Source of the DNA: CAYVQZ01 sp964453435
Lineage (GTDB): Bacteria; Abyssobacteria; SURF-5
Reading direction: 5' to 3'
Assembly (NCBI GenBank): GCA_964453435.1
Contig: CAYVQZ010000001.1
Location: forward strand, 62,001-126,000
Length of the DNA: 64,000 nucleotides
Positions 1 to 9,039 of this stretch are shown one piece after another (position 1 is the stretch's first letter; each line of letters begins with the position of its first letter). The position numbers and the translations under genes are program-made. The notes beneath the pieces were generated by a model. It was not told the origin of the DNA, ran no database searches, and saw only the letters and a list, made by a program, of their open reading frames with translations.

Positions 1-509
1 TCAAACAGGTGGGGAAACTGACGCTCCCCATCATTCGCGGCCTGGTCGACGAAATTGTCACCGTTGACGAGTATGAGATCGCGGCCGCGGTGCTGATTCT
101 CCTCGAGAGGAGCAAAGTGGTCGTCGAGGGTTCCGGCTCGGCTCCGCTTGCAGCGCTCATGTATCGCAAAAACATCGTAAAAGGCAACAACGTTGTTCTG
201 CTGTTGAGCGGCGGGAACATCGACGTGAACATGCTCGGCAAGATTATCGACAGCGGGTTGGCGAAATCGGGCAGATTCATGACCATCGAGGTTATTCTCG
301 AGGATGTCCCCGGTTCGCTCCATTCGGTGCTCGGACACGTTGCCCGTCTCGAAGCGAACGTTTTGACGATAGAGCATAATCGCACGTCCGAGAAAGCGCC
401 ATTCGGCAAAGCATTCGTCACGCTTTACCTTGAAACGCGGGGGCACGAGCATGTGAGAATGATCGCTCGGGAACTGGCAAAGCACTACGAGATTCAACTG
501 AGGTCGTGA
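1..509 (+). CDS. ilvA: Threonine dehydratase (threonine ammonia-lyase), C-terminal part
   Basis: Partial gene; its 5' end lies before the window and the reading frame is open from base 3. The 168 visible residues cover the end of the PLP-dependent catalytic fold (VVVEGSGSAPLAAL, then LLSGGNID) followed by an ACT domain starting near FMTIEVILEDVPGSL. This layout matches the medium-length threonine ammonia-lyase that deaminates threonine to 2-oxobutyrate, the first step toward isoleucine, with the ACT domain as likely allosteric site. Biosynthetic versus catabolic (tdcB-like) use cannot be decided without the N-terminus. The following gene is convergent. Confidence 0.85.
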   Translation, partial: KQVGKLTLPIIRGLVDEIVTVDEYEIAAAVLILLERSKVVVEGSGSAPLAALMYRKNIVKGNNVVLLLSGGNIDVNMLGKIIDSGLAKSGRFMTIEVILEDVPGSLHSVLGHVARLEANVLTIEHNRTSEKAPFGKAFVTLYLETRGHEHVRMIARELAKHYEIQLRS

Positions 510-591
510 GATCGGTTCGTGACGCGGCAACGTCTGGAACAGCGACTTGTGCCGGGGCGTTGATTATCGGGGTTTCCGGCCGAAGGGTCGC

Positions 592-2397
592 TCACTCCCC
601 GGGTGGTTCCGTCGGTCGTGGAAGCTGTTCACGCGGGAAAATAAGTCTGAAGATGGAGCCCTTGCCGGGCGTCGACTCCATTGTAATTGCGCCACCGTGT
701 TCCTGGACAATTCGTCGGGTCGTTAAAAGCCCGATTCCCGTTCCTCCCTCTCCCTTGGTCGTGAAGAAGGTGGTGAAGACACGCTGTTTTGTCTCGTAAT
801 CCATTCCGCATCCGGTGTCTTCGACCTCGAAAACCAGGCTGCCGTTTTCCTCCATACATCTGATTGCGACCCGGCATGCTTCCTTTTCGCTCATCCTGCA
901 CGCGTCAATGGCGTTTGAAATAAGGTTTGCGAGGCAGTCGTGAATTCCCTCGGGGTCCAAATAAGCGGGTGAAACCTCATTTGCTTCCGCAACCAGTTCG
1001 ATATGATGCTGTTGGGCGAGGTCGCGAAACAGGGAGACCACGTCCGACACCAGTTTTTTCGGATCGGTCAGCTTCACTTCGATTGTTCGGCCCTTCGAGA
1101 ACGTGAGCAAGTTCCTGGCAAGCCGGGAAATTTTTTCGATGTTCCGGTTCAACATTTCCCAGCCGTGGTCCACTCGATCTTGCTTGCCCTTCTCTAATCC
1201 GGAGTCGAATACATACATCGCGCCTTCGAGACCGGTCAGGATATTCTTTATGCCGTGCGCGAGACCCGCTACGGTCTGCCCGACGGCGGCGAACCGCTCG
1301 GCCTCGAGCTTTTCCCGCTCGAGCCGTTTCATTCCCCGCAGGTCCTGCAGGAAGGCGGCGGTTCCGATGAAATCGCCTTCCCGGTTCAGGGCGACGCCGG
1401 AAAGGCGGGCGGGTATTTTTTCACCGTCGGCGGCGGTTACGGTTGTTTCGGGCAAAACGCATTCCCCGACTTTCGATTCGATTATTTTCTTGAACGTTGG
1501 CGGAAACAGTGATGTCGGCGGCGGCTTGCGCAATAGCTTTTCGGCCGAATATTTCAATATTTTCTCCGCCGCCGGATTAAAGATAATCAAGTTACCGTCG
1601 GGGTCCGTCGCCACCACCCCGTCCAGCGAGTTTTCGATGAGTTCCTTGCGGAAGAAGTGCTCCCTGGCGAGGTCGTCCTCGAGTTTCCGGGTTTCGGTCA
1701 GGTCCAGGGCCATTTCTATCACGTGAGCCACGTGGCCGTTTCCCGTCCACAGCGGCGACGTATTCACCAAATAATGCGTTTTTCCGCCGAACTGGTTGGT
1801 TCCGACCTGGCTCGAGGTGTGGCATTCGGCGTCGGCGAACGTCCGCTCTGCAGGGCAGTCCTCACACTTTTCCCAGCGGCGCTTCAGCACTTCGTAGCAC
1901 GGTTTTCCCGCGCATTCCCCGAATACTTCCTTCACCCGCTCGTTGGCGCGCACTATGCGGAGGTCACGGTTCAGGACCATCACGAAACAGGGGACCTGCT
2001 CGAACAGCAGTTGGTATTCCCTCTGCAAACGTTTCGTTTCCGTCACGTCGAAGGAGAGTTCGACAACGTATGGTATGGTTCCGTCCTGCGCGATGACGGG
2101 AACTACGTGAACAAGATAATGGGCCTTTCGACCCTTGATGTCGATCCCGACTTCATCATTGACTCGGGGTTTCCCGTCGACAAACGTCTGGGCCGCCATG
2201 CAGTCGCTGCACCGAGCCGTTCTTCCCTTATAGGACTCGAAGCATTTCTTGCCGCGTCCCTCGCCGAACACTCGCCGGAATTCGGCATTGTTCTCGACAA
2301 TGGTGTAGTTTCGGTCGATAATTGCGATACAGCAGGGAACGCTGTCAAACAGTTCGTAGCGAAGCCACCGCTGCCATTCGGTTTGAAGCATAACCAT
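592..2397 (-). CDS. Cytoplasmic PAS-PAS-PAS sensor histidine kinase
   Basis: A 601-residue kinase without membrane segments. Three PAS domains (about 10-115, 125-235 and 245-360) precede a HisKA domain with the H-box AGLAHGIKN near residue 380 and a HATPase_c domain with N-box NLISNAIDA, G1 DTGCGMD, F-box FTTFFTTK and G2 GGTGIGL. The first two PAS domains each carry a cysteine set (CFES...CSDC and CYEV...CEDC), which suggests redox or Fe-S/heme sensing; that part is inference. It follows the HmcA-like gene by 52 bp on the same strand, so it may sense the state of that redox chain. No partner response regulator is adjacent. ATG at 2391 has a better-spaced AGGA and could be the true start. Confidence 0.9.
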   Translation of the reverse strand: MVMLQTEWQRWLRYELFDSVPCCIAIIDRNYTIVENNAEFRRVFGEGRGKKCFESYKGRTARCSDCMAAQTFVDGKPRVNDEVGIDIKGRKAHYLVHVVPVIAQDGTIPYVVELSFDVTETKRLQREYQLLFEQVPCFVMVLNRDLRIVRANERVKEVFGECAGKPCYEVLKRRWEKCEDCPAERTFADAECHTSSQVGTNQFGGKTHYLVNTSPLWTGNGHVAHVIEMALDLTETRKLEDDLAREHFFRKELIENSLDGVVATDPDGNLIIFNPAAEKILKYSAEKLLRKPPPTSLFPPTFKKIIESKVGECVLPETTVTAADGEKIPARLSGVALNREGDFIGTAAFLQDLRGMKRLEREKLEAERFAAVGQTVAGLAHGIKNILTGLEGAMYVFDSGLEKGKQDRVDHGWEMLNRNIEKISRLARNLLTFSKGRTIEVKLTDPKKLVSDVVSLFRDLAQQHHIELVAEANEVSPAYLDPEGIHDCLANLISNAIDACRMSEKEACRVAIRCMEENGSLVFEVEDTGCGMDYETKQRVFTTFFTTKGEGGTGIGLLTTRRIVQEHGGAITMESTPGKGSIFRLIFPREQLPRPTEPPGE

Positions 2398-2449
2398 CCT
2401 TTGCGACTTCGTCTTCGGTCAACGCAATTTTAAGTTGCGCGACCATATG

Positions 2450-4027
2450 TTAATCCATGAAAACCTCTCCGGTTTCGCTCGGGGTTGACGCTCCGTTTAT
2501 CATCATCGATGTCTGCAACTGTTGCCCCGGCGAGTAGACAAGTTCCCTTTCCTCGTGACATTCGCTGCACGTGATGGGCCCGATGCCCATGTTTCGGTGG
2601 CACCCGATGCACATACGGTGATACGCGCTCACCAGCCTCGGCTTCGTGAGCTTGGAGAAATCGCCCGGCGCCCCATGACACGCGTTACAAGTTGGTTTCT
2701 GATTTGCTGGACTGTAGTGATGACACGCATCGCAATTTCCGAGCATCTCCGAATGCCGGGAATGGGGAAATTTTACCGGCATGTATTGCCGGGAGAGGCG
2801 CGCGATGATATAGGTTTCCGGCCCTTCCTCGGGACTCGCTTCCGTTTCGAGGGCGACGGGTCGGGCTACCGCCTCTCCGCCGGTGTGACATTCCTTGCAT
2901 GAGACCGGCGCCTTGGCCTCTTCCGTCTGGTTCTTCTCCGTGTGACAGCCAACGCAGGTGTCTGGCGATTCGGCGTCGTGATAAATCTTATCCGGCCGTA
3001 TGCAGCCTGCCCTGGTCGAAACCTCAACCTGTTCGTGGCACTGGCGGCACGCCTGCCCGGTCTGCTCGAATCGCGGGTCCATACCGACCAGCATCCTGAC
3101 GTGAAAATGGTGACAGCACTTACTGCAATCCTTTTTCGGGTCGTGTTTTTCGTGATCGAACGGGACCGGCGGCAGTATCGAGTCAGGGTACGTGATCAAA
3201 AGCTTTGTCGGATGCGATTCAAACGGGCGCATTGCAAACCGCATTGCCTCGGGCCGACGCGGCCTCGCTTCCGGCCTGTGACATTCCCGGCAGGAATATG
3301 GGTCGAGTTTCGTCTCGCCCGCCAGATATTGCCGTTCGTGACAGCCGATACATTGCGTATGCGCGACTTTGCGAAGTGACTCTCTGTTTCCTTCATGCTC
3401 CTCTTTATGGCACTCGCCACAGGTTGTTTCCTGTCCCTTGACATATACGAGCTTCTCGAGTTCCTCGTCATATTGATGGTGGCAGGTATCGCAGCCTTGC
3501 TCCATGGCGTCGATGTGGTTGGCGTGGTCAAACGCCGGTTGATACCACCCGACTGTTTCGTACTCGAGTGAGTCGACATGGCACTCTCCGCACCCGAGGC
3601 CTTTCGCTTTGACCGGCGGCTTGGCGCCGCCGTGACATTTCAAACATTTTTCGTGAGCTTTCTCCGCGAAGGCCTTTCTGTCTTCGCCTTCCGTCCATTT
3701 CAGGAACTCGTAGGTTACCGTTCCCTCATCACCGGCCGGATGACAGACCTGACATCCCTCATCCTTGAGGGCATTGACATGCCGGCCATGGTCGAACACG
3801 ACGGGGGGTCGTTCCAACTGCTCGACTGGTCCCGACCGCGCCATGACAATACGTTGTTCGATGGCCACCTCGGCGGGGCTTTCCGGTAAACGGGCTTCTA
3901 TCGCGGGCTTTTTCGCCAGGTTGGTTCCTTCTGCGACGACGCCGCATCCCGCAGCCAGAAACGCGAAACCCGTTATTACGGCCAGTGCGAAAATGATTCC
4001 TTTGTATTCATGAAATGTCTTTTTCAT
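2450..4027 (-). CDS. HmcA-like high-molecular-weight multiheme cytochrome c
   Basis: A 525-residue exported cytochrome. The N-terminus has a hydrophobic segment ending in a lipobox-like LAAGC, so it may be a lipoprotein on the periplasmic face. I count 14 CxxCH motifs plus one CX3CH (CSKCCH), and many extra His residues in class III cytochrome spacing (FDHxxH, FPHSRH) that would serve as distal ligands. Length and heme number are close to the 16-heme HmcA of Desulfovibrio. It is the last gene of the Qrc/Tmc operon and starts 3 bp after the HdrD-like gene, with AAGGTG as ribosome site. Likely role: periplasmic electron carrier feeding the membrane modules. Confidence 0.85.
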   Translation of the reverse strand: MKKTFHEYKGIIFALAVITGFAFLAAGCGVVAEGTNLAKKPAIEARLPESPAEVAIEQRIVMARSGPVEQLERPPVVFDHGRHVNALKDEGCQVCHPAGDEGTVTYEFLKWTEGEDRKAFAEKAHEKCLKCHGGAKPPVKAKGLGCGECHVDSLEYETVGWYQPAFDHANHIDAMEQGCDTCHHQYDEELEKLVYVKGQETTCGECHKEEHEGNRESLRKVAHTQCIGCHERQYLAGETKLDPYSCRECHRPEARPRRPEAMRFAMRPFESHPTKLLITYPDSILPPVPFDHEKHDPKKDCSKCCHHFHVRMLVGMDPRFEQTGQACRQCHEQVEVSTRAGCIRPDKIYHDAESPDTCVGCHTEKNQTEEAKAPVSCKECHTGGEAVARPVALETEASPEEGPETYIIARLSRQYMPVKFPHSRHSEMLGNCDACHHYSPANQKPTCNACHGAPGDFSKLTKPRLVSAYHRMCIGCHRNMGIGPITCSECHEERELVYSPGQQLQTSMMINGASTPSETGEVFMD

Positions 4028-4030
4028 TCT

Positions 4031-5425
4031 TCACACCTTCAAGTGTTGGGGAACCTCCATGCATTCGACGAGAATCTCGCTGATGAACTTCACGTGCATG
4101 CCGAGCTTGTAGAACTGGATGAGCTGCTCAATGCCGCTGTGGCAGTTATGGCACGGTGTCACAATTACCTCTGCTCCCGAGGCCTTGAACTGCTCCGCTT
4201 TGACCTTGTTGCTTACCATTCTGGACCTTGTCCAGGGCGGGCCGCAGTTGATGGTCCCGCCACCCGCCATACAACAGTAGTTATGTTCGAATCTCGGGTT
4301 TACGTCCCTGAAATCCTCGCATAATGCATTCATCACATAACGAAGTTTTTTCCCGAGACCCAGGCCGCGGACGATATTGCATGGGTCCTGAACCGTGGTC
4401 GGCTCCTGGTATTTCCGCGCCAGTTTGATCTTGCCGGTTTTGAGCAAGTCATAGTAAAACTCGACGGCATGGACAAGCGGCACGGGCGGGTGTTTCCACA
4501 CGAGCCACTTGGGCCCGTCGTATGCGGCGCCGCGGAAGGCGTGGCCGCATTCGCCCATCACAATTTTCTTGACTTTCAACCGGAACGCGGTCTCGTAGTG
4601 CTTTCGTTCAACGCGCCCCATCGTCTCGAAATCACCCGAATACATCGCCATGTTGCTGTTGTCCCACCCATCGGTGGCGGGCATCGTCCAGTCCATCCCG
4701 GCGACAGTCATGATTTGCGCCATATAGTTGATGAGCTGAGCCAGAATCTTGGGCTCGGGCGCAATGACGGAATACATGATGTCGGCGCCCTCCTTATCCA
4801 GCGGGATTCTGACTTTTGCCATCTCCATCTGCGCCTCTTCTTCTTGCCACTGCAAGGTATCGATCCATTCGTCCTGCTGAACCCACATCTGGTTCATGGT
4901 GACGGCGTGGCTGTTTGTTGTGTCCTGCAGGTACGCGGGAACAACATAGAGAAGGCTCAATATTCGGCGAACAACCATGATAAGGTAGGCGATATCGATT
5001 CCGAATGGACAGTACATACTGCACCGACGGCAAACGGCGCATTCCGTGAACGCGATTCTGGCGGCGCTTTTCAGAAAGTCGGGGTCGACCTTGCCTTTTC
5101 TCTTCACCATTTCCCAGAGAGTGTTTTTCACCTTTGCGACGGGCGAGTATTCCGGGTCCTTATCCCGCGAAAGGAATGTATGGCAGGCTTCGGCGCAGAG
5201 GCCGCAGTGCACACACGTATCCAGATACACTCTCAGCCGCGCAGCGTTTTCTTTGGTCAGCACCCGTTGAATCGCGTTTTCGATCTGCTCGGGGGTCAGA
5301 TTCTTTATCGTTTCATCCAATCCCGCGTCTTTCACCGATTGTTCGGGCTTGAGCGTCTTCTTTTTCGACTCGACCTCCGAGTCTAAAACAGCCTGTGCCG
5401 CCTGGCTGGTTTCCTTCTCGGCCAT
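4031..5425 (-). CDS. tmcB: TmcB-like HdrD/CCG-domain iron-sulfur protein
   Basis: A 464-residue cytoplasmic protein. Two ferredoxin-type motifs (CVHCGLCAEAC near residue 70 and CAVCRRCSMYC) are followed by two CCG-like halves (CGHAFRG and DPCNIVRG; then NYCCMAGGG and TPCHNCHSGI), as in HdrD and TmcB, where such regions bind an unusual [4Fe-4S] cluster for disulfide chemistry. The start at 5425 was chosen over an upstream extension because GGAGG lies 9 bp before this ATG and the extension lacks homology-like content. It sits between the cytochrome b and HmcA-like genes. Likely role: cytoplasmic electron exit or entry of the Tmc-type complex; the partner substrate is unknown. Confidence 0.85.
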   Translation of the reverse strand: MAEKETSQAAQAVLDSEVESKKKTLKPEQSVKDAGLDETIKNLTPEQIENAIQRVLTKENAARLRVYLDTCVHCGLCAEACHTFLSRDKDPEYSPVAKVKNTLWEMVKRKGKVDPDFLKSAARIAFTECAVCRRCSMYCPFGIDIAYLIMVVRRILSLLYVVPAYLQDTTNSHAVTMNQMWVQQDEWIDTLQWQEEEAQMEMAKVRIPLDKEGADIMYSVIAPEPKILAQLINYMAQIMTVAGMDWTMPATDGWDNSNMAMYSGDFETMGRVERKHYETAFRLKVKKIVMGECGHAFRGAAYDGPKWLVWKHPPVPLVHAVEFYYDLLKTGKIKLARKYQEPTTVQDPCNIVRGLGLGKKLRYVMNALCEDFRDVNPRFEHNYCCMAGGGTINCGPPWTRSRMVSNKVKAEQFKASGAEVIVTPCHNCHSGIEQLIQFYKLGMHVKFISEILVECMEVPQHLKV

Positions 5426-5463
5426 GATCAGCAACCTCCATTTCAAGGGGTTTTCTTCGTTCG

Positions 5464-6111
5464 TTACCAGTCCTTGGCGTGTCGCACGGCGCCAAATTCG
5501 GAACCCATGTACATTCTGGTAAACACAAAGTAGAGCATATGGCTCAATCTCGTGAACGGGATGGCCATGAGCATGATGGCGCCCGTCCACATATGCAGTA
5601 TCACCATTGTTCTGTATGCCACCCATTGCTGGGATGCGATGAATCCGGTCACGAAGGGCGCCAGAACGATGGCGATAAGGACGTAATCGGAATAATCAGT
5701 AACGTATCTGACCGCCGGGGTCCTCACCCTTCGAACGATGAAATAGATTCCTCCCGCGATTACCGCGAGCGTCATGACATCGGTGAGCGTCTCCGGCAGA
5801 TTCCACCATCTGATACCCCATGATTGATTCCACAACATCACGTGAGCCAGCGCGAAAATCGGAGTCAGAACAAGACAGATATGGAAGACGAAGGTAACGA
5901 TTGTCATTACCGGCCTCATTCTCATATTCACGCTGGCAAACGGGATAATCCAGTGCATGAGCGAACGCAGTCCGTACTTCAGGCTCATATACGGGTAGAC
6001 GACCTTGTCGTCCCTCGCCCTGACGAGCATCCAGATCAGTCGAAAGGCGCACCCCCCGAAAAAGATAAGGAGCGCTATCCACACCAAGGGGCCACGGGCA
6101 AACTCATACAT
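5464..6111 (-). CDS. tmcC: TmcC-like membrane cytochrome b (NarI-type)
   Basis: A 215-residue integral membrane protein with about five or six hydrophobic helices. Histidines inside helices (FHICLVLTP, ALAHVMLW, ILHMWTG, RLSHMLYF) fit heme b ligands of the NarI/DsrM/TmcC family. Strong GAGGAG ribosome site before the ATG. In Tmc complexes this subunit passes electrons between periplasmic cytochrome and the cytoplasmic HdrD-like subunit, which here is the next gene, 38 bp downstream. Confidence 0.85.
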   Translation of the reverse strand: MYEFARGPLVWIALLIFFGGCAFRLIWMLVRARDDKVVYPYMSLKYGLRSLMHWIIPFASVNMRMRPVMTIVTFVFHICLVLTPIFALAHVMLWNQSWGIRWWNLPETLTDVMTLAVIAGGIYFIVRRVRTPAVRYVTDYSDYVLIAIVLAPFVTGFIASQQWVAYRTMVILHMWTGAIMLMAIPFTRLSHMLYFVFTRMYMGSEFGAVRHAKDW

Positions 6112-6132
6112 TTCGGACTCTCCTCTTCCTTA

Positions 6133-7437
6133 TCAGTCCAGCAGTTCCTGCACCGGCACTATTCGGCGGTAATACTTGCCGTCTTCGACGGCTTTGACGA
6201 GCACCCTGGTTCCGTCACTACTGAACGCAGGCTCCCACAACGCCTCGAAATTCCGTTTCCACGGCCTTCCGTTGAAAGCAATCGTGTATCGGTTGTTCTT
6301 TTCAACTTTGGCAATGACGTCCTTGCCGCCGGGGCGAAACACGGGATTCCAGACCATGTCGAACGCTTCCGCCCAGGGCTCGCCGTCCACCGCAATTGTC
6401 CACTGATTCTGTTCCTTTACGATAGCGGCCACATGCCATCCGTCCCTCGAGAAGAACGGTTCCAGCACCGCCTCGCCAAATGTTCTTTCCCACGGCTTAT
6501 CGTTCACCGCAATCGTCCACCGCCCGAAAGAAGACGCCACGGTCGCGGCAACCCTGCTTCCGTCCGGGCTCCATCTTTGATTCCAGAGCTGGTAGTAGGA
6601 ATTTTTCCAAAAAGGTTTTCCGTTCTCGACCAGGGTCCAGGCTCCGCCGATTCTGGCGGGGGCGACCAACGAGTCGTTGCTCTTGAACGAAGGCTCCCAC
6701 ACGCAGCCGAACCGTTCGTCCCAGGGTTGGCCATCCTCTGCTATCGTGTATTCGCAAATGTCCGTCCTCACTTCTGCGGCCACGTGTCTTCCGTCAGGGC
6801 TGATGGCGGGAGAATACACGTTGATGAAATTCCTGTCCCATAACTTGTCGTTTACCGCGAGCGTCCATGTTCCGTTGAGGAAACCGAAGATGTCCGCCTC
6901 TTTGAGAGAGACCGGCTGGACGACTGCTGCAACTTTCGTTCCGTCGGCGCTCACGGCCAATCCACGGGTCGAAATGAAGATATTATTCCACGGCGTTCCG
7001 TTCACGACGATCATGTAGTCCATTTCGCGCTTTGCCTGGGCCGCAATAACGCTCCCGTCTGCGCTGAAGGTCGTATTCCAGATGTATTCGAACTTTTCCT
7101 CCCACAGGTTCCCGTCGACCGCAACCGTCCATTGATCGTCGGCTTTGGCGAGGGCGGTAAGCTTTCCGTCGGGAGCAAATTTCAAGTACCAGACCAGCTC
7201 GAAGCCGCTCTCCCACGGCTCTCCGTTCACACACACGGTGAACTCTCCCTCTTCGGTCTTCACCGGGGCGGCGATTGTTTCGCCGTCGGCGCTCACGACG
7301 TATTCGTGAACAGCGGAAAACCGCTCTTTTATCTGAACCAGGTCCGCAACAAGCTTTTCGCTCGTTTCCCAATCCCAGCTCCCGTTCGGAGAGACCTCTT
7401 TTCTCTCCTGTTCTTTTACAAGCTCGACGTTTTGCAT
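6133..7437 (-). CDS. tmcD: TmcD-like tryptophan-rich beta-propeller-type repeat protein
   Basis: A 434-residue soluble protein made of about eight repeats of roughly 47 residues with the pattern WTVAVDGxxW...F...W.P.FSxDGxxVAA. The repeats resemble WD40/TolB-type propeller blades. No signal peptide or membrane segment is seen. In Desulfovibrio the Tmc complex includes a Trp-rich cytoplasmic subunit, TmcD, and position next to TmcC/TmcB-like genes supports the same call. The ATG at 7437 is preferred over an upstream TTG at 7491. Function within the complex is not established. Confidence 0.7.
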   Translation of the reverse strand: MQNVELVKEQERKEVSPNGSWDWETSEKLVADLVQIKERFSAVHEYVVSADGETIAAPVKTEEGEFTVCVNGEPWESGFELVWYLKFAPDGKLTALAKADDQWTVAVDGNLWEEKFEYIWNTTFSADGSVIAAQAKREMDYMIVVNGTPWNNIFISTRGLAVSADGTKVAAVVQPVSLKEADIFGFLNGTWTLAVNDKLWDRNFINVYSPAISPDGRHVAAEVRTDICEYTIAEDGQPWDERFGCVWEPSFKSNDSLVAPARIGGAWTLVENGKPFWKNSYYQLWNQRWSPDGSRVAATVASSFGRWTIAVNDKPWERTFGEAVLEPFFSRDGWHVAAIVKEQNQWTIAVDGEPWAEAFDMVWNPVFRPGGKDVIAKVEKNNRYTIAFNGRPWKRNFEALWEPAFSSDGTRVLVKAVEDGKYYRRIVPVQELLD

Positions 7438-7498
7438 GGTGATTATCCGCCTCTCTTTCGAGATGCTGTCTTGTCCTTTGCCCCGTTCCAATTAGCGG

Positions 7499-7744
7499 TT
7501 ATAATGCAGCTCGGGCCTCGCCCGCCGTTGCAAGTTCGTGTTCCAACGATTCGGCGCTCGACTCCACTGTTTCTGTCCGGCCTTTGGGAGCTTCGGTCCC
7601 GTTGATGTCCCGGTATGTGTCAATGAGCGACCGGATGGCTACATAAAGGAGACTGGTAAAGACCACCGTCACGACGGCGTAAAACGCTCCAAAAAAAATC
7701 ATGTGCCCCGCATCCCACCGGAATTCGAACGTTGTCGGCAACAT
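7499..7744 (-). CDS. Small single-span membrane protein in qrc-tmc operon
   Basis: An 81-residue protein with one clear transmembrane helix (about residues 15-40, GAFYAVVTVVFTSLLYVA) and a charged, Glu/Thr-rich C-terminal tail probably in the cytoplasm. I do not recognise a family. It lies 32 bp after qrcD and before the TmcD-like gene on the same strand. Hmc-type complexes include a very small membrane subunit (HmcD), so an accessory structural role is plausible, but this is inference from size and place. Confidence 0.7.
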   Translation of the reverse strand: MLPTTFEFRWDAGHMIFFGAFYAVVTVVFTSLLYVAIRSLIDTYRDINGTEAPKGRTETVESSAESLEHELATAGEARAAL

Positions 7745-7776
7745 TATCTATTCACTCCCTTCTGTCATTTCCTGCT

Positions 7777-9006
7777 TCACGACGCGTTCAGTTCGTGTTC
7801 TCTCGGGAATAAGTGGAGGAATCGATACGAAAGCGAATAGACGATTACTCCATATCCAACGACTGCCACGGCGATGGCCCATTCCTGCCAGGTGGGCGTG
7901 TAGGCGACGAATTCTTCGAAGGGCAGGACCGGAATGGAGAGGGTCTGCACGGTCATGACGAATCGATTCAGAATAATGCCGCAACACACAAACAAGCAGC
8001 CCAACACAAGGGAGAAATCAAAATCGCGCGCTTTGGGAATCAGCAGGAGAACCGCCGGCACCAGCCCGAATACGAATAATTCCCCAAAGAGGAGCTCCAT
8101 CCCATACGGACCCTGATAGAAGCTGGTGAACTTCAAACCCAGTTCCGGCGCCGTCACATTTGCCCAGTAAATCGTATCCGCGGCCTTGAAGACCAGGTAC
8201 ACCACCAGCAGAACAGCGGAGAGCTTTGCCAGTTTTGAAAGAGTGGACCTTTGGACAAGCCGCCTGCGGGTCACTTTCTGAGTTGTCCAAACCACGAGCG
8301 CAATGAACGACGGGCCGGCGGCGATGGCGGACAAAATGAACAGGAAGAACGTCCACGGCCAAATTGCAATTCCCGCCCGATAGGAAAACGGGCGCGCGAA
8401 CAGGACGCCGAACATTCCGCCGAGCGAACCCTGGTGGAAAAAGGACAGAAAGGTTCCCACCAGCGCAAAGACGGCCATGATTCCATGCAAATGTTCGCCG
8501 AAGTATTTGAACAGCGGAAACCGGCTGATCTTCTTGTTTTCCGTAATGATGGGGATGAATTCCACCGTGAGCACGAAGAGATAGCATGTGATGCAGAAAA
8601 TGACCTCGGTCAACATGGAATGCACGTTGGCATGCATGAAGCTGAAATAGCCCCGGAGCGGTTGGCCGATATCGATTGTCAGCATTCCCACAGCGCCGCT
8701 GTAACATACGAAGCCGACCACGACGGCCGCGCTTATCAGTTCCTTGAGGTAATCGAGTTTGAGAATATAAAAAAGGAACCCGCTGAAAAATGCGCCCGCG
8801 CCGAGCGCAATGATCGCCAGGTCCACTGAAATCCACAGACCGAAGACGAAGTAATTATTCATGCCTGTCTGATTCAAGCCCTTGAACAGGCAGAGAAAGG
8901 CCGCGTACAGCCCCACAATCACCAGCAGAGCCCAGAAACTCAGCCACAGAAGAAACTTTCCTCGAGAGCAACGCTCCAGTTCCACATGTCCGTTCGTTGA
9001 TGTCAT
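7777..9006 (-). CDS. qrcD: QrcD, NrfD-type menaquinone-interacting membrane subunit
   Basis: A 409-residue protein with about ten hydrophobic helices in the NrfD/PsrC arrangement, without heme-binding motifs. In the Qrc complex this subunit binds menaquinone and completes reduction of the quinone pool by electrons from periplasmic cytochrome c3. It follows the FeS subunit gene by 33 bp, giving the order qrcABCD as in Desulfovibrio vulgaris. Confidence 0.9.
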   Translation of the reverse strand: MTSTNGHVELERCSRGKFLLWLSFWALLVIVGLYAAFLCLFKGLNQTGMNNYFVFGLWISVDLAIIALGAGAFFSGFLFYILKLDYLKELISAAVVVGFVCYSGAVGMLTIDIGQPLRGYFSFMHANVHSMLTEVIFCITCYLFVLTVEFIPIITENKKISRFPLFKYFGEHLHGIMAVFALVGTFLSFFHQGSLGGMFGVLFARPFSYRAGIAIWPWTFFLFILSAIAAGPSFIALVVWTTQKVTRRRLVQRSTLSKLAKLSAVLLVVYLVFKAADTIYWANVTAPELGLKFTSFYQGPYGMELLFGELFVFGLVPAVLLLIPKARDFDFSLVLGCLFVCCGIILNRFVMTVQTLSIPVLPFEEFVAYTPTWQEWAIAVAVVGYGVIVYSLSYRFLHLFPREHELNAS

Positions 9007-9039
9007 CTCGCTTCTCTCGCCTCAAAACCCTCGAAAACA

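Noticed and set aside
5426..5626. 67-residue N-terminal extension of the TmcB-like protein
   Set aside because: It overlaps the cytochrome b gene and lacks a ribosome site, while ATG 5425 has GGAGG.
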